Assembly: GCF_014529535.1 (NCBI RefSeq)
Contig: NW_023503501.1
Coordinates: 2,982,150 to 3,046,149, forward strand
Source: Bradysia coprophila
Lineage: Eukaryota > Arthropoda > Insecta > Diptera > Sciaridae
Direction of reading: 5' to 3'
DNA length: 64,000 nucleotides
A program made the translations under genes and the position numbers. The notes beneath the pieces are model-generated. The model was given only the letters and a program-made list of their open reading frames with translations, was not told the DNA's origin and did not search any database. Positions 30,946-41,890 of the stretch are shown piece by piece (position 1 is the first letter of the stretch; each line of letters opens with the position of its first letter).

Positions 30946-32193
30946 TTAATCATCGAACACGATTTTGTTTCCCTTAAATTCGGATATGACCGGTTTCAGT
31001 TTCTGTTTGGCCGCCCACGACGGATGAATTTTCTCTTGATCTTCTTTCGGTTGACTGGGCTGAGGAGCTACACTTTTCCTAACTACATTGGACGTTTCAT
31101 CGTCGTCGAATTTCATTTTTTTGCCTTCAAACTTATCGATGCCTTTGGATTTCATCTTCGCCGCCCATGACGGATGCAGATTGTCTGGCGTTATGACAGA
31201 TTTCTGTGATGTACTCGGTCCTGCCGGGACACCATGTCTTTTCGGAATGGTTTTCGGCGCTCCACCGAACTGTTGTGCACGACGTTCCTTTCGATCCAAA
31301 CCATCATTTGGTCCATGCGGCTGTATACGATCGACTATTTTCGTCGCTAGATACGTTTCACCGGTTCCTGTGAGGAAAAATGGATCGGCTGTCTTAAGGT
31401 TATCTGGAGCTGGTTTCTTTTTCGCCGGAGTTTTGGTTTTGATGTCTGTGACGATGAAATCGGTTGCTTTTCGCTTCTCGCGCTTAACTTTTGGGCTTGG
31501 CAACACATTTTCCTCATCGTCAGTACCGGATGTGTCGCCGTTAGCTTCCATATTTTCGCCCAGCCATTCATCGCGTTTCTTAACTAATTCATTGTGCTTC
31601 TTGTGCGCCTCTTTCCGTTCCTTGTTCTGTACCTTATTCGTTTCGCGGTCCATTTTCTTTTTCTTCTTTTTGCCGATTTCACCGACTGTTTGTCGCCACT
31701 CTTCACCGCCATCGTTCAGACCGAATTTGGTTTTAATTTCGTTTACCTTGGCGCAAACCGTTTTGTATGTCACAATGATGGCCAACGATGCATCTTCGAT
31801 GGACGATAATTGGCTGGTGATAATTTTCGCAGGATTTTTGTCGAACGTTAAAGCTAAGGTGGCAAGCTCGAAGTTTGGAGTTTTCTGGAAGAAGAAACAA
31901 TCGTTAATCGAAGTCACGATACAATCAACCAAGGACACCAATACCTTCAAATAATTGATTTGTTCGGTCAATCGTTTCCTTTTCACAATCAACTTTAAAC
32001 CAGTCACTTCTTTGCCGGGACGGTTGGTAAGATTTTTCAATTTTCGTACCAATTTTCCGATGACACACACTTTTGCTTGCTGAATGGTCTTTTTCATCAA
32101 AATCAACTGCAACACAAATTGGTTTAGTATTTGTTGTTAAGGAATACGTAACGCCTGGCTCACCTCATTATTTAAATCTCGTTTCTCAGTCAT
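30946..32193 (-). CDS. SRFBP1/BUD22-like ribosome-biogenesis protein
   Basis: Two exons (32164-32193, 30946-32106) give 396 residues beginning MTEKRDLNNE. The first intron is 57 bases and in phase. The N-terminal half is helical and resembles the BUD22 domain. The middle is very basic and lysine-rich (a run of six lysines near KKKKKKMDRE), followed by acidic and low-complexity stretches. The C-terminus has two HPSWAAK motifs, each followed by a short F(E/K)G-(K/N)K-(M/I) segment ending in FDD, as in human SRFBP1. Family members act in nucleolar 18S rRNA processing and were also described as SRF-binding factors; the former is more likely in an insect. It is convergent with btv and divergent from Exo84, with 365 bases between start codons. 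Confidence 0.85.
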
Positions 32194-32558
32194 GTTTCTT
32201 ATGGTTTTCTAAAAAGAACAACAAATTATTGAATGAAATTGTTGGATCTGTAAACAGGTAGAGAAACGTGCGAATGACAGTTGTGCAGCTCAGCTGTTTT
32301 TACGGCGAATTTAGATGTGTTTTGCGGCGAAACTAATGCAGTAGTTCACTTTGACGATTTTGTGTGAATGAGGTGAATGAGTGAAATTGACACTTTTTTG
32401 ACACTCACACACACATACATGCGCAAACTTCGCCCAATGAAATATTATGACATTTGAGTTAAAGTTTCATCTGTTTCACCTATAAATTATCATCCAAAGA
32501 CTTGTTCAAATTATTTTTATTGAGTCAAGTCCTTAATCGAGTCACAAAGTCCTTAAAA
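32194..32558. promoter_or_regulatory. Divergent promoter region, SRFBP1-like / Exo84
   Basis: Only 365 bases separate the start codons of two oppositely oriented genes, so both 5' untranslated regions and core promoters must lie here or overlap. I see no TATA box in a suitable place for either. The tract includes tgacattt and tgacactttt stretches of no known meaning. Confidence 0.5.
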
Positions 32559-35500
32559 ATGACGGAGCCCAGCATTAATGGATTTGATGCAAAGAATTTC
32601 AAATGTGATGACTGTAAGTACTGAATGCCCAATGTCCAAATCCAATGTTGATGAAGGGGCGTAGAGATTTTGTTTTGTTTTCTTTGAACATTTGTGATTC
32701 AAACCAGGGCCTAATGTTGAGAATGTATTTTACCAAATTTCACTAAAAGATGCACCAAATTTGGTGAGTTTTTTTTAGTTAAATTTGTTGAAATATAGTA
32801 AAACATTTCTCAATATAAAGTAGGTGCAGAGAGCAAAAGAGAATAAACAATTCAATCAAACAACGTCATTTGCCTTACACGAGAGTTTGAGCCAGATAGA
32901 TGAGAGCATTTGCCTTACGGGAGAGAAATTTCCCATTATTTGCACTTGCCTTATTAGGCCCTACTTCAAACCAATAAGTTGCCTTGTTCAAAATGATGTC
33001 ATTGTGGCTCAGTTCGCTGAGGTTAATGGCCTATGATGCTTCATGAAACGCAATTAATTTCAGATGTCAAAGATCTAGTACAGGAATGTGTTGGTGGTTC
33101 GGAGCTTCAGCACAGAAAATCAAAAATTCAAAATTTCAGTGACCAAACGTCCACTCAACTCAAGAAACATGTCTACGCAAATTACATGCAATTCATTGAG
33201 ACAGCCAAGGAAATATCACGTAAATATTCCAAATCAGATTCTGTGACCACTAGAAACACATTTTGATCGTGACTTTTAGATCTTGAGTCCGAGATGTATC
33301 AGCTGTCGCATCTTCTCATCGAACAGAGGAATATATTGGCCACATTGAAAGAAGAGAGTCTGAACGATCAGAAGAATGTGATTGGGAATGAGGGTACGAT
33401 AATGGTTGGAACGGGTGCAATGTTTAGCGAATAAAATTCGGATTTTTTCCTTAGATGAACCCGTGAACGAAGAAGAACAAAACAAGAAAGCCATTCAAAC
33501 GGTTAAGGATTCGATGAAAAACTATACGGATAGTCTCGACAATAAGACATTACTACACGAAGGTGGCGTAATCGAATTAGATCCCGACAGTTATCGACCG
33601 ATCTGTCGGGTCTATTTGTTTCTCTTGAATGATTTGTTGATCATCGCAAAGGTCAAGCATGACAAGTAAGTGTACGCAGATGATTTCAGTTGGAAATGAC
33701 TTTAATCGCGATGTTATCGAGCTTAGAAAATTGGAATTCAGCACCCAGTATGCCTCGTCCAAAATTGCTGTGATCAATATTCGTGATTTGGACGGCGTGA
33801 AAAATGCTATCAACATCATCACACCGGACGGTGCGAAGATATTCCAATGCATCAGTCCATCAACGAAGGTAACATTGCCGAGCGTAACATTTAATCGACC
33901 TAACGTTTTAATTGAACCGACAGACCGAATGGATCGAAAAATTCGAAATGTGCATAAAATTCCATCAATTGAAACCGAAAAAGGGACCGGCACCGAAGCC
34001 GCCCACTCAATTGCAACAACAAAAATCGCTGGTGGAAACCAAATCCATTGCCAGTGACTTGACTCTCAGTCCAGATTCTCAGTCAGTAAAAATCAACTGG
34101 GGACCGGACTGGCTGTTGATGGCACCGGAAGAGATACTGGCCATGATTGCTCAACGACATTTCGAAGATTCGCTGGCAATGATCATAAAATGTGAAGAAT
34201 ATTTCGCGCGTGATTCGACATTCCATAATTCCGTTGAAGTCATCGAGAAGGTAGGATGCGTTGAAATGGAATTCGAAGTCAAAATGAACGAAATTTAACT
34301 TTTGATGTAGATCAAGCAGTTGAAGCTAAATCTCGCAAACGTTTTGTTACTGGAATTGTCCAATTGTCAGAGTCGTAGTTTGCATGCAGCGCTACGATCG
34401 TCCAGACGACCATTGAAACTGTTGGCTGAAATGGGAAAAGAGCGTGAAGCCTGCGGCACATTGCTGAAAGTTTGCAGTGCTGCAATTAGGTAAGAATGCA
34501 TTGCTGTCCTGTTGCATACACATCGAACAATTGAATCCGAATTGTTCGCCCTCACTAAGTAATTCCCATAATCCTCAAAATTCCCCGGGTGATCAATTCT
34601 AATCGACACCAATCAGTCTCGGGTATAATTGCCATACCCTGGGCTCAATAGTACAACAACAAACCCAATCAAATAATTCTCTTTCACAAACAGAACAGCA
34701 CAACGGCAAGCTAGACGAAATAATCTTGCCATTTCCGAACTCTTCTTCTGTGACTTGGCCCAAGTCAGCAGCGAGTTCCTGAACGCTTTCCGAAGCAAAG
34801 GAGCGTGCATCAGCAGTAAGTTCCTCAGTTAACACTCCGTTTTTGTTTGCATTGAAACTGGATGCTTACTTCCCATTTGCTAGCTCTTGTCGTTTGGTGT
34901 AACACCGAATTGCAATACTTTGCCTCTCAACTTATAAAACATTACCTAACCAAGGGAACTCAACTGGAGACAGTGGCTAAATGCGTTGAAGGCGTGCGGA
35001 AGCCCTGTGCACAGGTACAGGATTGTTAATTCGATCAAGAAAAACATATTTTAAACAAAAATTTGAATAGCTGACAGAAATCGGATTAGATCTATCCTAT
35101 CACATGGAAGGCTTGCTGCGAAACACTCTCGAAAAGTTGGTCGAAGAGTCTCGCATTCGATTAGTGGAAACAATCGGACGCACCGAAGATTTGTGGCAAC
35201 CGTACAATTTGCAAACCAAATCGCATCTCAAATCGTTGTTGCGTGAGCTCGATGCTGTTGGCATCGACCTGCAATCACAGGTCACTGGCGACACTTGGAT
35301 CAATTTAACACAAACAACCGTCAATTTCTGTCGACATTTTCTCAGTGTTACAGAGAGTTGTGGATGCTTGGCGAAAAATGAAACGTTGAAGATCAATGTT
35401 GAGATGTTGCTGCGAGATATGTTTCTGGCACAATATGAATGTAAGCCGTCTGGAACAACTTCAGTCGATGTGAGTGTATAAAGTGGATTTTTTTTGGATT

Positions 35501-35706
35501 TTTTTTTGATAATGTCGTTCTCTGTGCAGCCCAACTTTGTGACCAGGAACAAGAGTTATTTAAGCAGCGTGCTGCTGCCAATTGCGATTAAGAAATTCGA
35601 GATCACTTGCGGCGGAAAAGGTGAACTTCTCTGTGAAATGGAAAAGCAATTGCGCGGACCACCCAAGCCTAAACCAAGAAACGTTTATAAAACTGACGTC
35701 ATTTAG
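32559..35706 (+). CDS. Exo84: Exocyst complex component Exo84 (EXOC8)
   Basis: This is a subunit of the octameric exocyst, which tethers secretory vesicles to the plasma membrane and binds Ral GTPase. Eleven exons (32559-32613, 33064-33219, 33280-33393, 33455-33665, 33727-33868, 33924-34250, 34311-34489, 34694-34815, 34884-35014, 35071-35469, 35530-35706) give 670 residues, close to the fly protein. An N-terminal helical segment (HVYANYMQFIETAKEIS) matches the conserved Exo84 start. A PH-like domain follows at roughly 150-270, containing DPDSYRPICRVYLFLLND and KIFQCISPSTK-TEWIEKFE. The C-terminal helical Exo84 domain holds SNCQSRSLHAALRS. All introns except the first are short. A weak poly(A) signal ATTAAA lies at about 35773. 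Confidence 0.93.
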
Positions 35707-35882
35707 ATCAAATACATTTTTAATCGACAAAATGGACTACTCGGAAATAAGTTTTTCATTCTGTAGAACAGCATTAAATTCGTAGCGATAGAGAGGAACA
35801 GACGAACACTGGTCTGGCCATAATAATGTGCGAATCTGATGTATACGCATAAGACGAACGAAAGGTCTAATGAAACAACGTT

Positions 35883-35888
35883 TTTATT
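35883..35888 (-). terminator. Poly(A) signal of the cysteine-rich peptide gene
   Basis: AATAAA on the minus strand lies 26 bases beyond the stop codon, the usual place for a very short 3' untranslated region. Confidence 0.6.
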
Positions 35889-35913
35889 GAAAGAATTTTT
35901 TGCAATTCAATGT

Positions 35914-36294
35914 TTAGTAATAAGTGTTAGCGATGTGACTTTGTTGGACAACCAAAAATTGGCCTTGACATGGTGGTACTAGTCTGCCATTAATGATTGG
36001 TGGAAGGCATGGCGTATTTAGATCGCAATGACTGCCCTGCCAACCAGGAACGTAACAACCACAAGCGGGTACGGCACAACCTGCTGGCCATCCCTGTCTG
36101 AAGCACAACGGGAATTTGGCGGTTCCAGAGTAAGTGTCAATGTACGCACAGCTGGGTGGGTAACTCTTAACGCATGTTGCAAAGCATTGCGGCTGAAGGA
36201 TAACAAGATAAATTTAGAATTGGAAACAACAATCGATTCGAATCAATTTTACAGCCAAAACGGCAACCAATAATAAAACGGCAAAGGTTTTCAT
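35914..36294 (-). CDS. Secreted cysteine-rich peptide, function unknown
   Basis: Two exons (36253-36294 and 35914-36192) give 106 residues. The first exon encodes MKTFAVLLLVAVLA, a textbook signal peptide, and the splice falls just at its end. The mature part of about 92 residues has ten cysteines, enough for five disulphides, spaced C-x3-C-x7-C-x14-C-x8-C-x4-C-x-C-x9-C-x5-C-x12-C. It contains a CGCYVPGWQGSHC stretch that recalls EGF or trypsin-inhibitor-like (TIL) ends without matching either. The tail is glutamine/asparagine-rich and free of cysteine. A TATA box and a poly(A) signal are both in place, so it looks like a compact, active gene for a secreted product such as an inhibitor, antimicrobial or cuticle/silk component. 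I do not recognise the family. Confidence 0.8.
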
Positions 36295-36346
36295 TTCGGG
36301 GTACACTTTCTCACACAATGTGGCTAATAAATTTCCAGGCCGATGG

Positions 36347-36354
36347 CTTTTATA
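36347..36354 (-). promoter_or_regulatory. TATA box of the cysteine-rich peptide gene
   Basis: TATAAAAG on the minus strand sits 53 bases upstream of the start codon. That gives a predicted transcription start near 36320 and a leader of about 25-30 bases. A strong TATA box and short leader are typical of highly expressed, tissue-restricted secretory genes. Confidence 0.7.
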
Positions 36355-37027
36355 GCAGAATTGTACTGGAATTATTCAATTCCGTTGTACGTATGCAATG
36401 CAAATCGAATGCTAATACTGCATAAATAACATGATAAACAACATCTAGAGAAACACTTGTCTCATTTCAATTTCAATGTGAGTATCTTGATGAGAAAAAT
36501 ACAGTTCGCTTGTTGCTACAGAATAGGTACCAGAGAACAACGGCCTGACCACTTTATTAATTTTTTTTTTATCAAAATGTAATTGAGCGCTCGTGATCAC
36601 TGAATTTTATGCAGACTAGTGTGGAGAAACAGTCATTTGAATCCAGCAAATATTTTTTTAGTCAGAACATTTTAATTTCAGCTAGAGCTAGGAAGCTTTA
36701 TTCATACCAGTAAGCAATTGCATATTCAGTTCTCTTAAGCATGCAAATTTTCGGATCTATTTTTTGACTATTAATAGATGATCTAATAAGATCGACCGTA
36801 TAATTTCGGCATAAAAGAGGTAGTTTCAACAATTTCTTGAATTATAAATTCCCCCAAATGTTTTTTTTTCGAATTATAGTTCTGATGATTCGAGTTTTTA
36901 GTATAACAAATGTGCATGGCAATTTCATTAGGGTCTACAAAGATTTTTTTTTTAAATTCGTCCTTTTGAATTTGAATGTTTGCGAATCATCACGTTCTTA
37001 ATAACAACCTTACCGTAGCTTCCCATA

Positions 37028-37565
37028 GCCAAGGTTCTGAAAGAACAGGTTAAGACAGCCACGAAGTTGGGTGACACCGAAATTGATAAACTCACTCAGT
37101 ACAGATTGTGTGTGAAATCAACTTGTAGTGTAGTCAATAACGCAAATTTTGTTAAGGAACGTTTACCGAGCGAGTTCCGACAAACGAGTGATTGGAGGTT
37201 GTTGTGGACATCGAAGAAATAGTTTTCTGAAAAAGAGACAAAAAATTCCACCTCACCCTTCCCTCCTCCACTCCTTCAAAGTTTAAGTGCAGAGGTGTCT
37301 TTGTCGAATTATTAACAGGGCTGTGTGAAACGGAGAGATACGTGTGATAGTTGATTTTAACGGTAAAGGTTCAAAGTTTTTTTTTGGCGTAGTTAGGTAA
37401 ATGTTTTTTCTTTTAAATTGCTTTTTTCATATAAACTTCGTAGCCACTGACGAAATTTGTGTGTCACCGCCTTCGTCATCGACTCTTAACCTGTTCTTCC
37501 AGAACCTTGGTCTTTACCTGTTCTTCCAGAACCTTGGTCTTAGCCTGTTCTTTCAGAACCTAGCA
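37028..37565. repeat. Foldback element with a tandemly repeated arm
   Basis: The left arm contains AAGGTTCTGAAAGAACAGGT followed by taagaca and gggtgacacc. The right side has the complements gtgtcaccgcc, cttaacctgttcttccagaacc. The right arm end is then repeated about three times at 37488-37563 with a unit near 27 bases (CTGTTCTTCCAGAACCTTGG). The copies differ by single bases. Confidence 0.65.
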
Positions 37566-37822
37566 TACAGAGACGTGCATACGTTATACGTATCGAATTT
37601 CTTCTGTTCTATTTCAAATATATGTATGAATTTCTAGAGTAAATCTCTATTGGCCGTTAGAGGAGCCGCAATTTGTTTCGGTACTTCATTCTTTGCGCTC
37701 TATTTTCTTGTGAAACATCCATGTAGGAGAATGATGTTTAGAAACTTAGAAGAAGAAGAAGAAGTGAAATGGAGTTTTCCCATATTTTAGTACATTTTGT
37801 CATAGAATTACTGCTGTCACTG

Positions 37823-37918
37823 CGCTTATTTTCATGTGAACCAACTTCATATGCTTTTCATATGGTGACATTTGTTCTGTAATGACAAATGTGAAGTTGG
37901 TTCACATGAAAATAAGCC
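37823..37918. repeat. Short foldback with 26-base perfect arms
   Basis: GCTTATTTTCATGTGAACCA and its continuation face an exact complement at the other end. A second inner pair (ACATTTGT / ACAAATGT) surrounds the centre. The 96-base unit is essentially one hairpin. Confidence 0.8.
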
Positions 37919-38091
37919 GCAGAGAATGAAGTAGTATGAAAAAAATGTGGCGCCTCTATAGGCCAACCCACTTGTCCCAACTTGAACTTTAGTTTCTCAA
38001 CAGCATTTCCCTAAAGTGTAATTGACAATTTTATCTAATGATCACAGAATTCGGTTCCTAACATTAACAGATCTGCACGAGATATTTGCCG

Positions 38092-39026
38092 AGAGGGATT
38101 CTTTTGAAAAACAGCCTACCGAAATCGGTCGTGTTTTCTAGTGGAACTTTGTATAGGTACCTAGAAAGGACTTCGACCCTAGAAGCCAAAACCACTCTCA
38201 AAAAAATTCTTCGAAGCTTTTATGGCTGGTGAAAGGTGATCGAAAGCCAAAAATTTCACCAGGTACACGAGCCGTACAGGGTCGTGTGAAGTGTCATTAG
38301 AAAGGTAATCACATGTACTATTGAGCCGAATAGAGACTCATTGGTTTTAAAATTAATCCACACTGAAATATGTGCAGTTGAAGTTTTCAACAGAAAACTT
38401 GCACTTTTCATACCAAAATTTCTCTAGTTACACGAGCCGTACATGGTGGTGTGGGGTATCATTTGAAAGGTAATTTTATGTGCTTTTGGGCCAAATAGGG
38501 TCTTATGGGGTTTGGATGCATATGCGATGAGATATGGGCACTTAAACATTTCAACTTCTCATATTTCATCGTAGATGCTTTCAGACCCCCATAAGACTCT
38601 ATTTGGCCCAAAAGCACATAAAATTACCTTTCAAATGATACCCCACACCACCATGTACGGCTAGTGTAACTGGAGAAATATTGGTAAGAAAAGTGCAAGT
38701 TTTCGATTGAAAACTTCAACTGCACATATTTCAGTGTGGATTAATTTTAAAACCAATGAGTCTCTATTTGGCTCAATAGTACATGTGATTACCTTTCTAA
38801 TGACACCCCACACGACCATGTACGGCTCGTGTACCCGGAGAAATTTTGGTAAAAAAAGTGCAAGTTTTCAGTTTTTGATTACCGTTCACCAGCCACACAA
38901 ACTTCGAAGAATTTTTTTGAAAGTGGTTTTGGTTCCTAGGGTCGAAGTCCGTTCTACGCACATATAAAAAAGTCCACTGGAAAATGCGTCCGATTTCGGT
39001 AGGCTGTTTTTCAAAAGAATCCCTCC
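38092..39026. repeat. Long near-palindrome (~935 bases), foldback transposon
   Basis: The left end GAGGGATTCTTTTGAAAAAC is mirrored at the right as GTTTTTCAAAAGAATCCCTC. Similarity continues nearly the whole way to a centre close to 38555. Landmarks in both arms include CCGATTTCGGTAGGCTG, ACGAGCCGTACA and GCACATAAAATTACC with their complements. The arms differ by scattered substitutions and small insertions. No coding frame is present. A fragment related to the outer right arm occurs at about 45536-45590. Confidence 0.88.
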
Positions 39027-39139
39027 GATCTGTGTGCTTTTAAAGGAGCTAATAATTTAGGGTGAACAGCGCATGACACTTAGTACTAGTTTATACTTAA
39101 AAACTACAAAAGCGATACCTCTACATATTTTCTATACTG

Positions 39140-39805
39140 TTACGACGGGGAAATCTTTTTTTGTTCGAACTTGCGGGAAGTGTCAAACGGATGAGAAATT
39201 CTTTTGTGTAAACGTTTTACAGCTCCCGCAAGTTCTTTGTTCAAACTTAATTTCTCCCTCAAACCACTTCCCGTCATAATGGGAAAATATTTTGAAGAAA
39301 ATAAAGAACTTTCAGAAGCTGTCAAAACACTTACACCAATCAATTTCCCCCTCGAAACAGTTTATAGACCATTATGCGGGGAAAGTGTTTTAAAGGGGAA
39401 ATTTGATTAAAACAAAAAACTTGCGGGAACTTTCAAACGCTTACACAATCGTTATTTGTGTACCTGTTTTGGACGATTGATTTTAGTCAATTTCGCGGAT
39501 TGTAGGCCGAACGAAGTGAGGCTTACAATCGAAAGTGCCTTAAATCAACCGTCCCAAACAGGTGCACATGTAAGTTTTCATGCAGAGGGCCGGAAACCCG
39601 AGAAAATTCGAAAAACTGCCCTCATTTTCGGCCCCGAAGCATGAAAAAGAATTTTCATTACACTAACTACTCACTTCGTTCGGCCTACAATCCGCGAAAT
39701 TGCCTAAAATCAATCGTCCAAAACAGGTACACAAATAACCATTTGATACTTCCCGCTAGTTCTTTGTTCAAACCACAGTTCCCCTTCAAAGTTTTCCCCG
39801 TCAGC
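39140..39805. repeat. Composite foldback element
   Basis: The outer arms hold ACGGGGAAA at the left and TTTTCCCCGT at the right. An inner, better conserved pair lies at about 39455-39520 and 39670-39737: GTACCTGTTTTGGACGATTG and its complement, with ttcgcggattgtaggccgaacgaagtgag-type sequence inside. Repeated words such as CTTGCGGGAA and TTCTTTGTTCAAAC suggest internal duplication. A diverged relative lies near 62830-62930. Confidence 0.65.
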
Positions 39806-40223
39806 CTATAGCTGAATACGGACGTTTCGTGAACTTTTGCTACAATAGCGCTGCATTCAGTTGAGAAAATTTGCTGATATTACATCATTAGTGTATTTTC
39901 TCACTAGGACCAAAAAGGTGAATTTTTGACCCAGGTGACCCAGATATCTTCACTAATGTTATTAACAAGAATAGTACCGGCTAACGCCTAGTGAGTCTTT
40001 TTTCTTTTTCTTTTTGAACCTCACCATCGTTTTTGAATCTCACCATCGTTTTTGAATCTAACCATCATTCCCAACCACCTATCCCTAATCGAAACTTTCC
40101 TAAAGACTAAATGTCACTACTTTCGAGCAATAAATTATGAAAATAGGTCGGGTCTCGCATTAAGTATAGATTAAGAGCATTAAGTATGGTTTCTGTTTAT
40201 TGCCAGCTTGGTATTTATTCAAG

Positions 40224-40996
40224 TACCACTTCGGTATTCAACTAGCAAATTTTCGATTTATAAATAAGCAAGCGAGCCGATTAATATCATCAGTCGGTGT
40301 GCAGCTTTCAAACATTAAACATCTCTACAACCTCCGTATGAGTTTGGTAGTCAACTACCACTTTGGTAGTCAACTACCACTTTGGTAGTCAACTATCACT
40401 TTGGTAGTCAACTACCACTTTGGTAGTCAACTACCACTTTGGTAGTCAACTACCACTTTGGTAGTCAACTACCACTTTGGTAATCAACTACCACTTTGGT
40501 AGTCAACTACCACTTTGGTAGTCAACTACCAAATACTCGATTTACAAATAGACCAGCAGGCAGAATAATTTCATCAGTCGGTGTGCATCTTTCGAGGAAG
40601 AAACATCTTTGCTACTAAATATTTTGGGGGTCCAACTACCAACAACTACCAAACTTTCAAATTGCGATGTCTGCTATGAGCGATCGGTTACCAGATAACA
40701 AATAATAATTGATTTGCCTGGTGTTGGTTTGCTCATAGTAGCATTGCAATTTACCAACGTGGTAGTCAACTACCAAATATTTGAGTTATAAAAAGGCAAG
40801 CAGGCAGAATAATTTCGTCATTCGGTGCGTAGCTCTCAAACGGTAAACATCTTTGCTGCAAAATATTTTGGGGGTCCAACTACCAACAACTACCAAACTT
40901 TCAAATTGCTATATCTGCTATGAGCGATTGGTTACCAGATAACAAATAATAATTGATTTGCCTGGTGTTGGTTTGTTCATAGTAGCATTGCAATTT
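40224..40996. repeat. About 230-base repeat, two full and one partial copy
   Basis: Two long copies (about 40530-40752 and 40765-40996) share agcaggcagaataattt, ATTTTGGGGGTCCAACTACC, tctgctatgagcgat, GGTTACCAGATAACAAATAA and gcctggtgttggtttg. A third partial copy lies at about 40224-40340, before the minisatellite. Each copy begins with a GGTAGTCAACTACCAAA word, so the 19-base array probably grew from the start of this larger unit. Confidence 0.8.
40343..40530. repeat. 19-base minisatellite with a hairpin in each unit
   Basis: About ten copies of TTTGGTAGTCAACTACCAC stand head to tail with only one or two single-base variants. Each unit contains GGTAGT and ACTACC two bases apart, so every repeat can fold on itself or with its neighbour. 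There are no spacers, so it is not a CRISPR array. Confidence 0.92.
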
Positions 40997-41026
40997 TAAC
41001 TTTTATCAATCACATTTTATTTGTGA

Positions 41027-41056
41027 CACAGACGGACGGACGGACGGACGGACGGA
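41027..41056. repeat. GACG tetranucleotide microsatellite
   Basis: There are about six GACG units followed by gacagatgaagtgcccac. It lies at the end of the 230-base repeat block and may mark the edge of an element. Confidence 0.85.
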
Positions 41057-41890
41057 CAGATGAAGTGCCCACAATAGGTCTTTTTTTCCTATGGAAAAAA
41101 GACCTAAAAATTACGCCATTTAGGTCCGACTAACACAATACTATTTTATATTCAGGCGCCTCAAAGTCACATTGCGCATTTCACACAAAAGCTGAGACGA
41201 AAAAGTCGGAAAAAATGTTTCCGTTTTAGCTATCTATCTGGTGAAAAGAATGTGACTTTTTTGGGCAAGGCTGTAAACTTTAGGGTCCAACAATATATGT
41301 ACCTTGGTTTTTGGTACACTTTCATATGAACCCCTTTATGAGAAATGTCAAAAAAAATCTTGCTCTTTGTTTAGGCTATGTGGTCAAACAACTATTTAAT
41401 GTCTTTCCCTGGAATAGGGTCTTGATTCATGTAGAGTTCTTAGAAGTATTCGTTACCGCTGAAGGACATTTCATCAAAGTATTGAAACTTTAAAGTCATC
41501 GCGGCATAAAATTGTATTTTTGCTAGCAATATGTATGAATGGAGATCTCGGTACTTGATGATCTCTGTAAGCGTTGATCGTTTATAAGCCGTGAAATGAA
41601 TGAAAACATCTAAATATTTTCTAAAAAAATATTTCAAAACTTTCAGCGGTAAATTATGTTCATTCCAGTACGGTTCGATAAAATCTACTACAAAGCAATT
41701 ACGTCAGCTGTTCAAAATAGACATCAAAAGTCGAGAGAAAATACGCAATAAAAAGTGAAATAAAAATTGAAAACTTATCTGATCCACCGGCTCAGGCCTG
41801 AAATATATTGCATAAAATACGTTTGAAAGTTAATCGATGCTGTAGAGACCTACAATCTATAGTTGTCTTGCAAAATAAGCCCCCAAAACG

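Larger units (their letters stand above)
36400..41890. other. Repeat-rich gene desert between 36.4 and 41.9 kb
   Basis: I found no coding exon in these 5.5 kb. Most of it is made of inverted-repeat elements and tandem arrays, listed individually. The stretches 36.4-37.0 kb and 41.1-41.9 kb are plain A+T-rich DNA; the last few hundred bases should contain the Pink1 promoter and leader. Confidence 0.65.

Noticed and set aside
40343-40530. Regularly spaced palindromic repeats that could suggest a CRISPR array
   Set aside because: Units abut without unique spacers and the host is an insect; this is a minisatellite.
36400-41890. Possible LTR or other retroelement in the repeat desert
   Set aside because: Repeats are inverted or short tandem, with no long direct terminal repeats and no reverse transcriptase, integrase or capsid-like frame.
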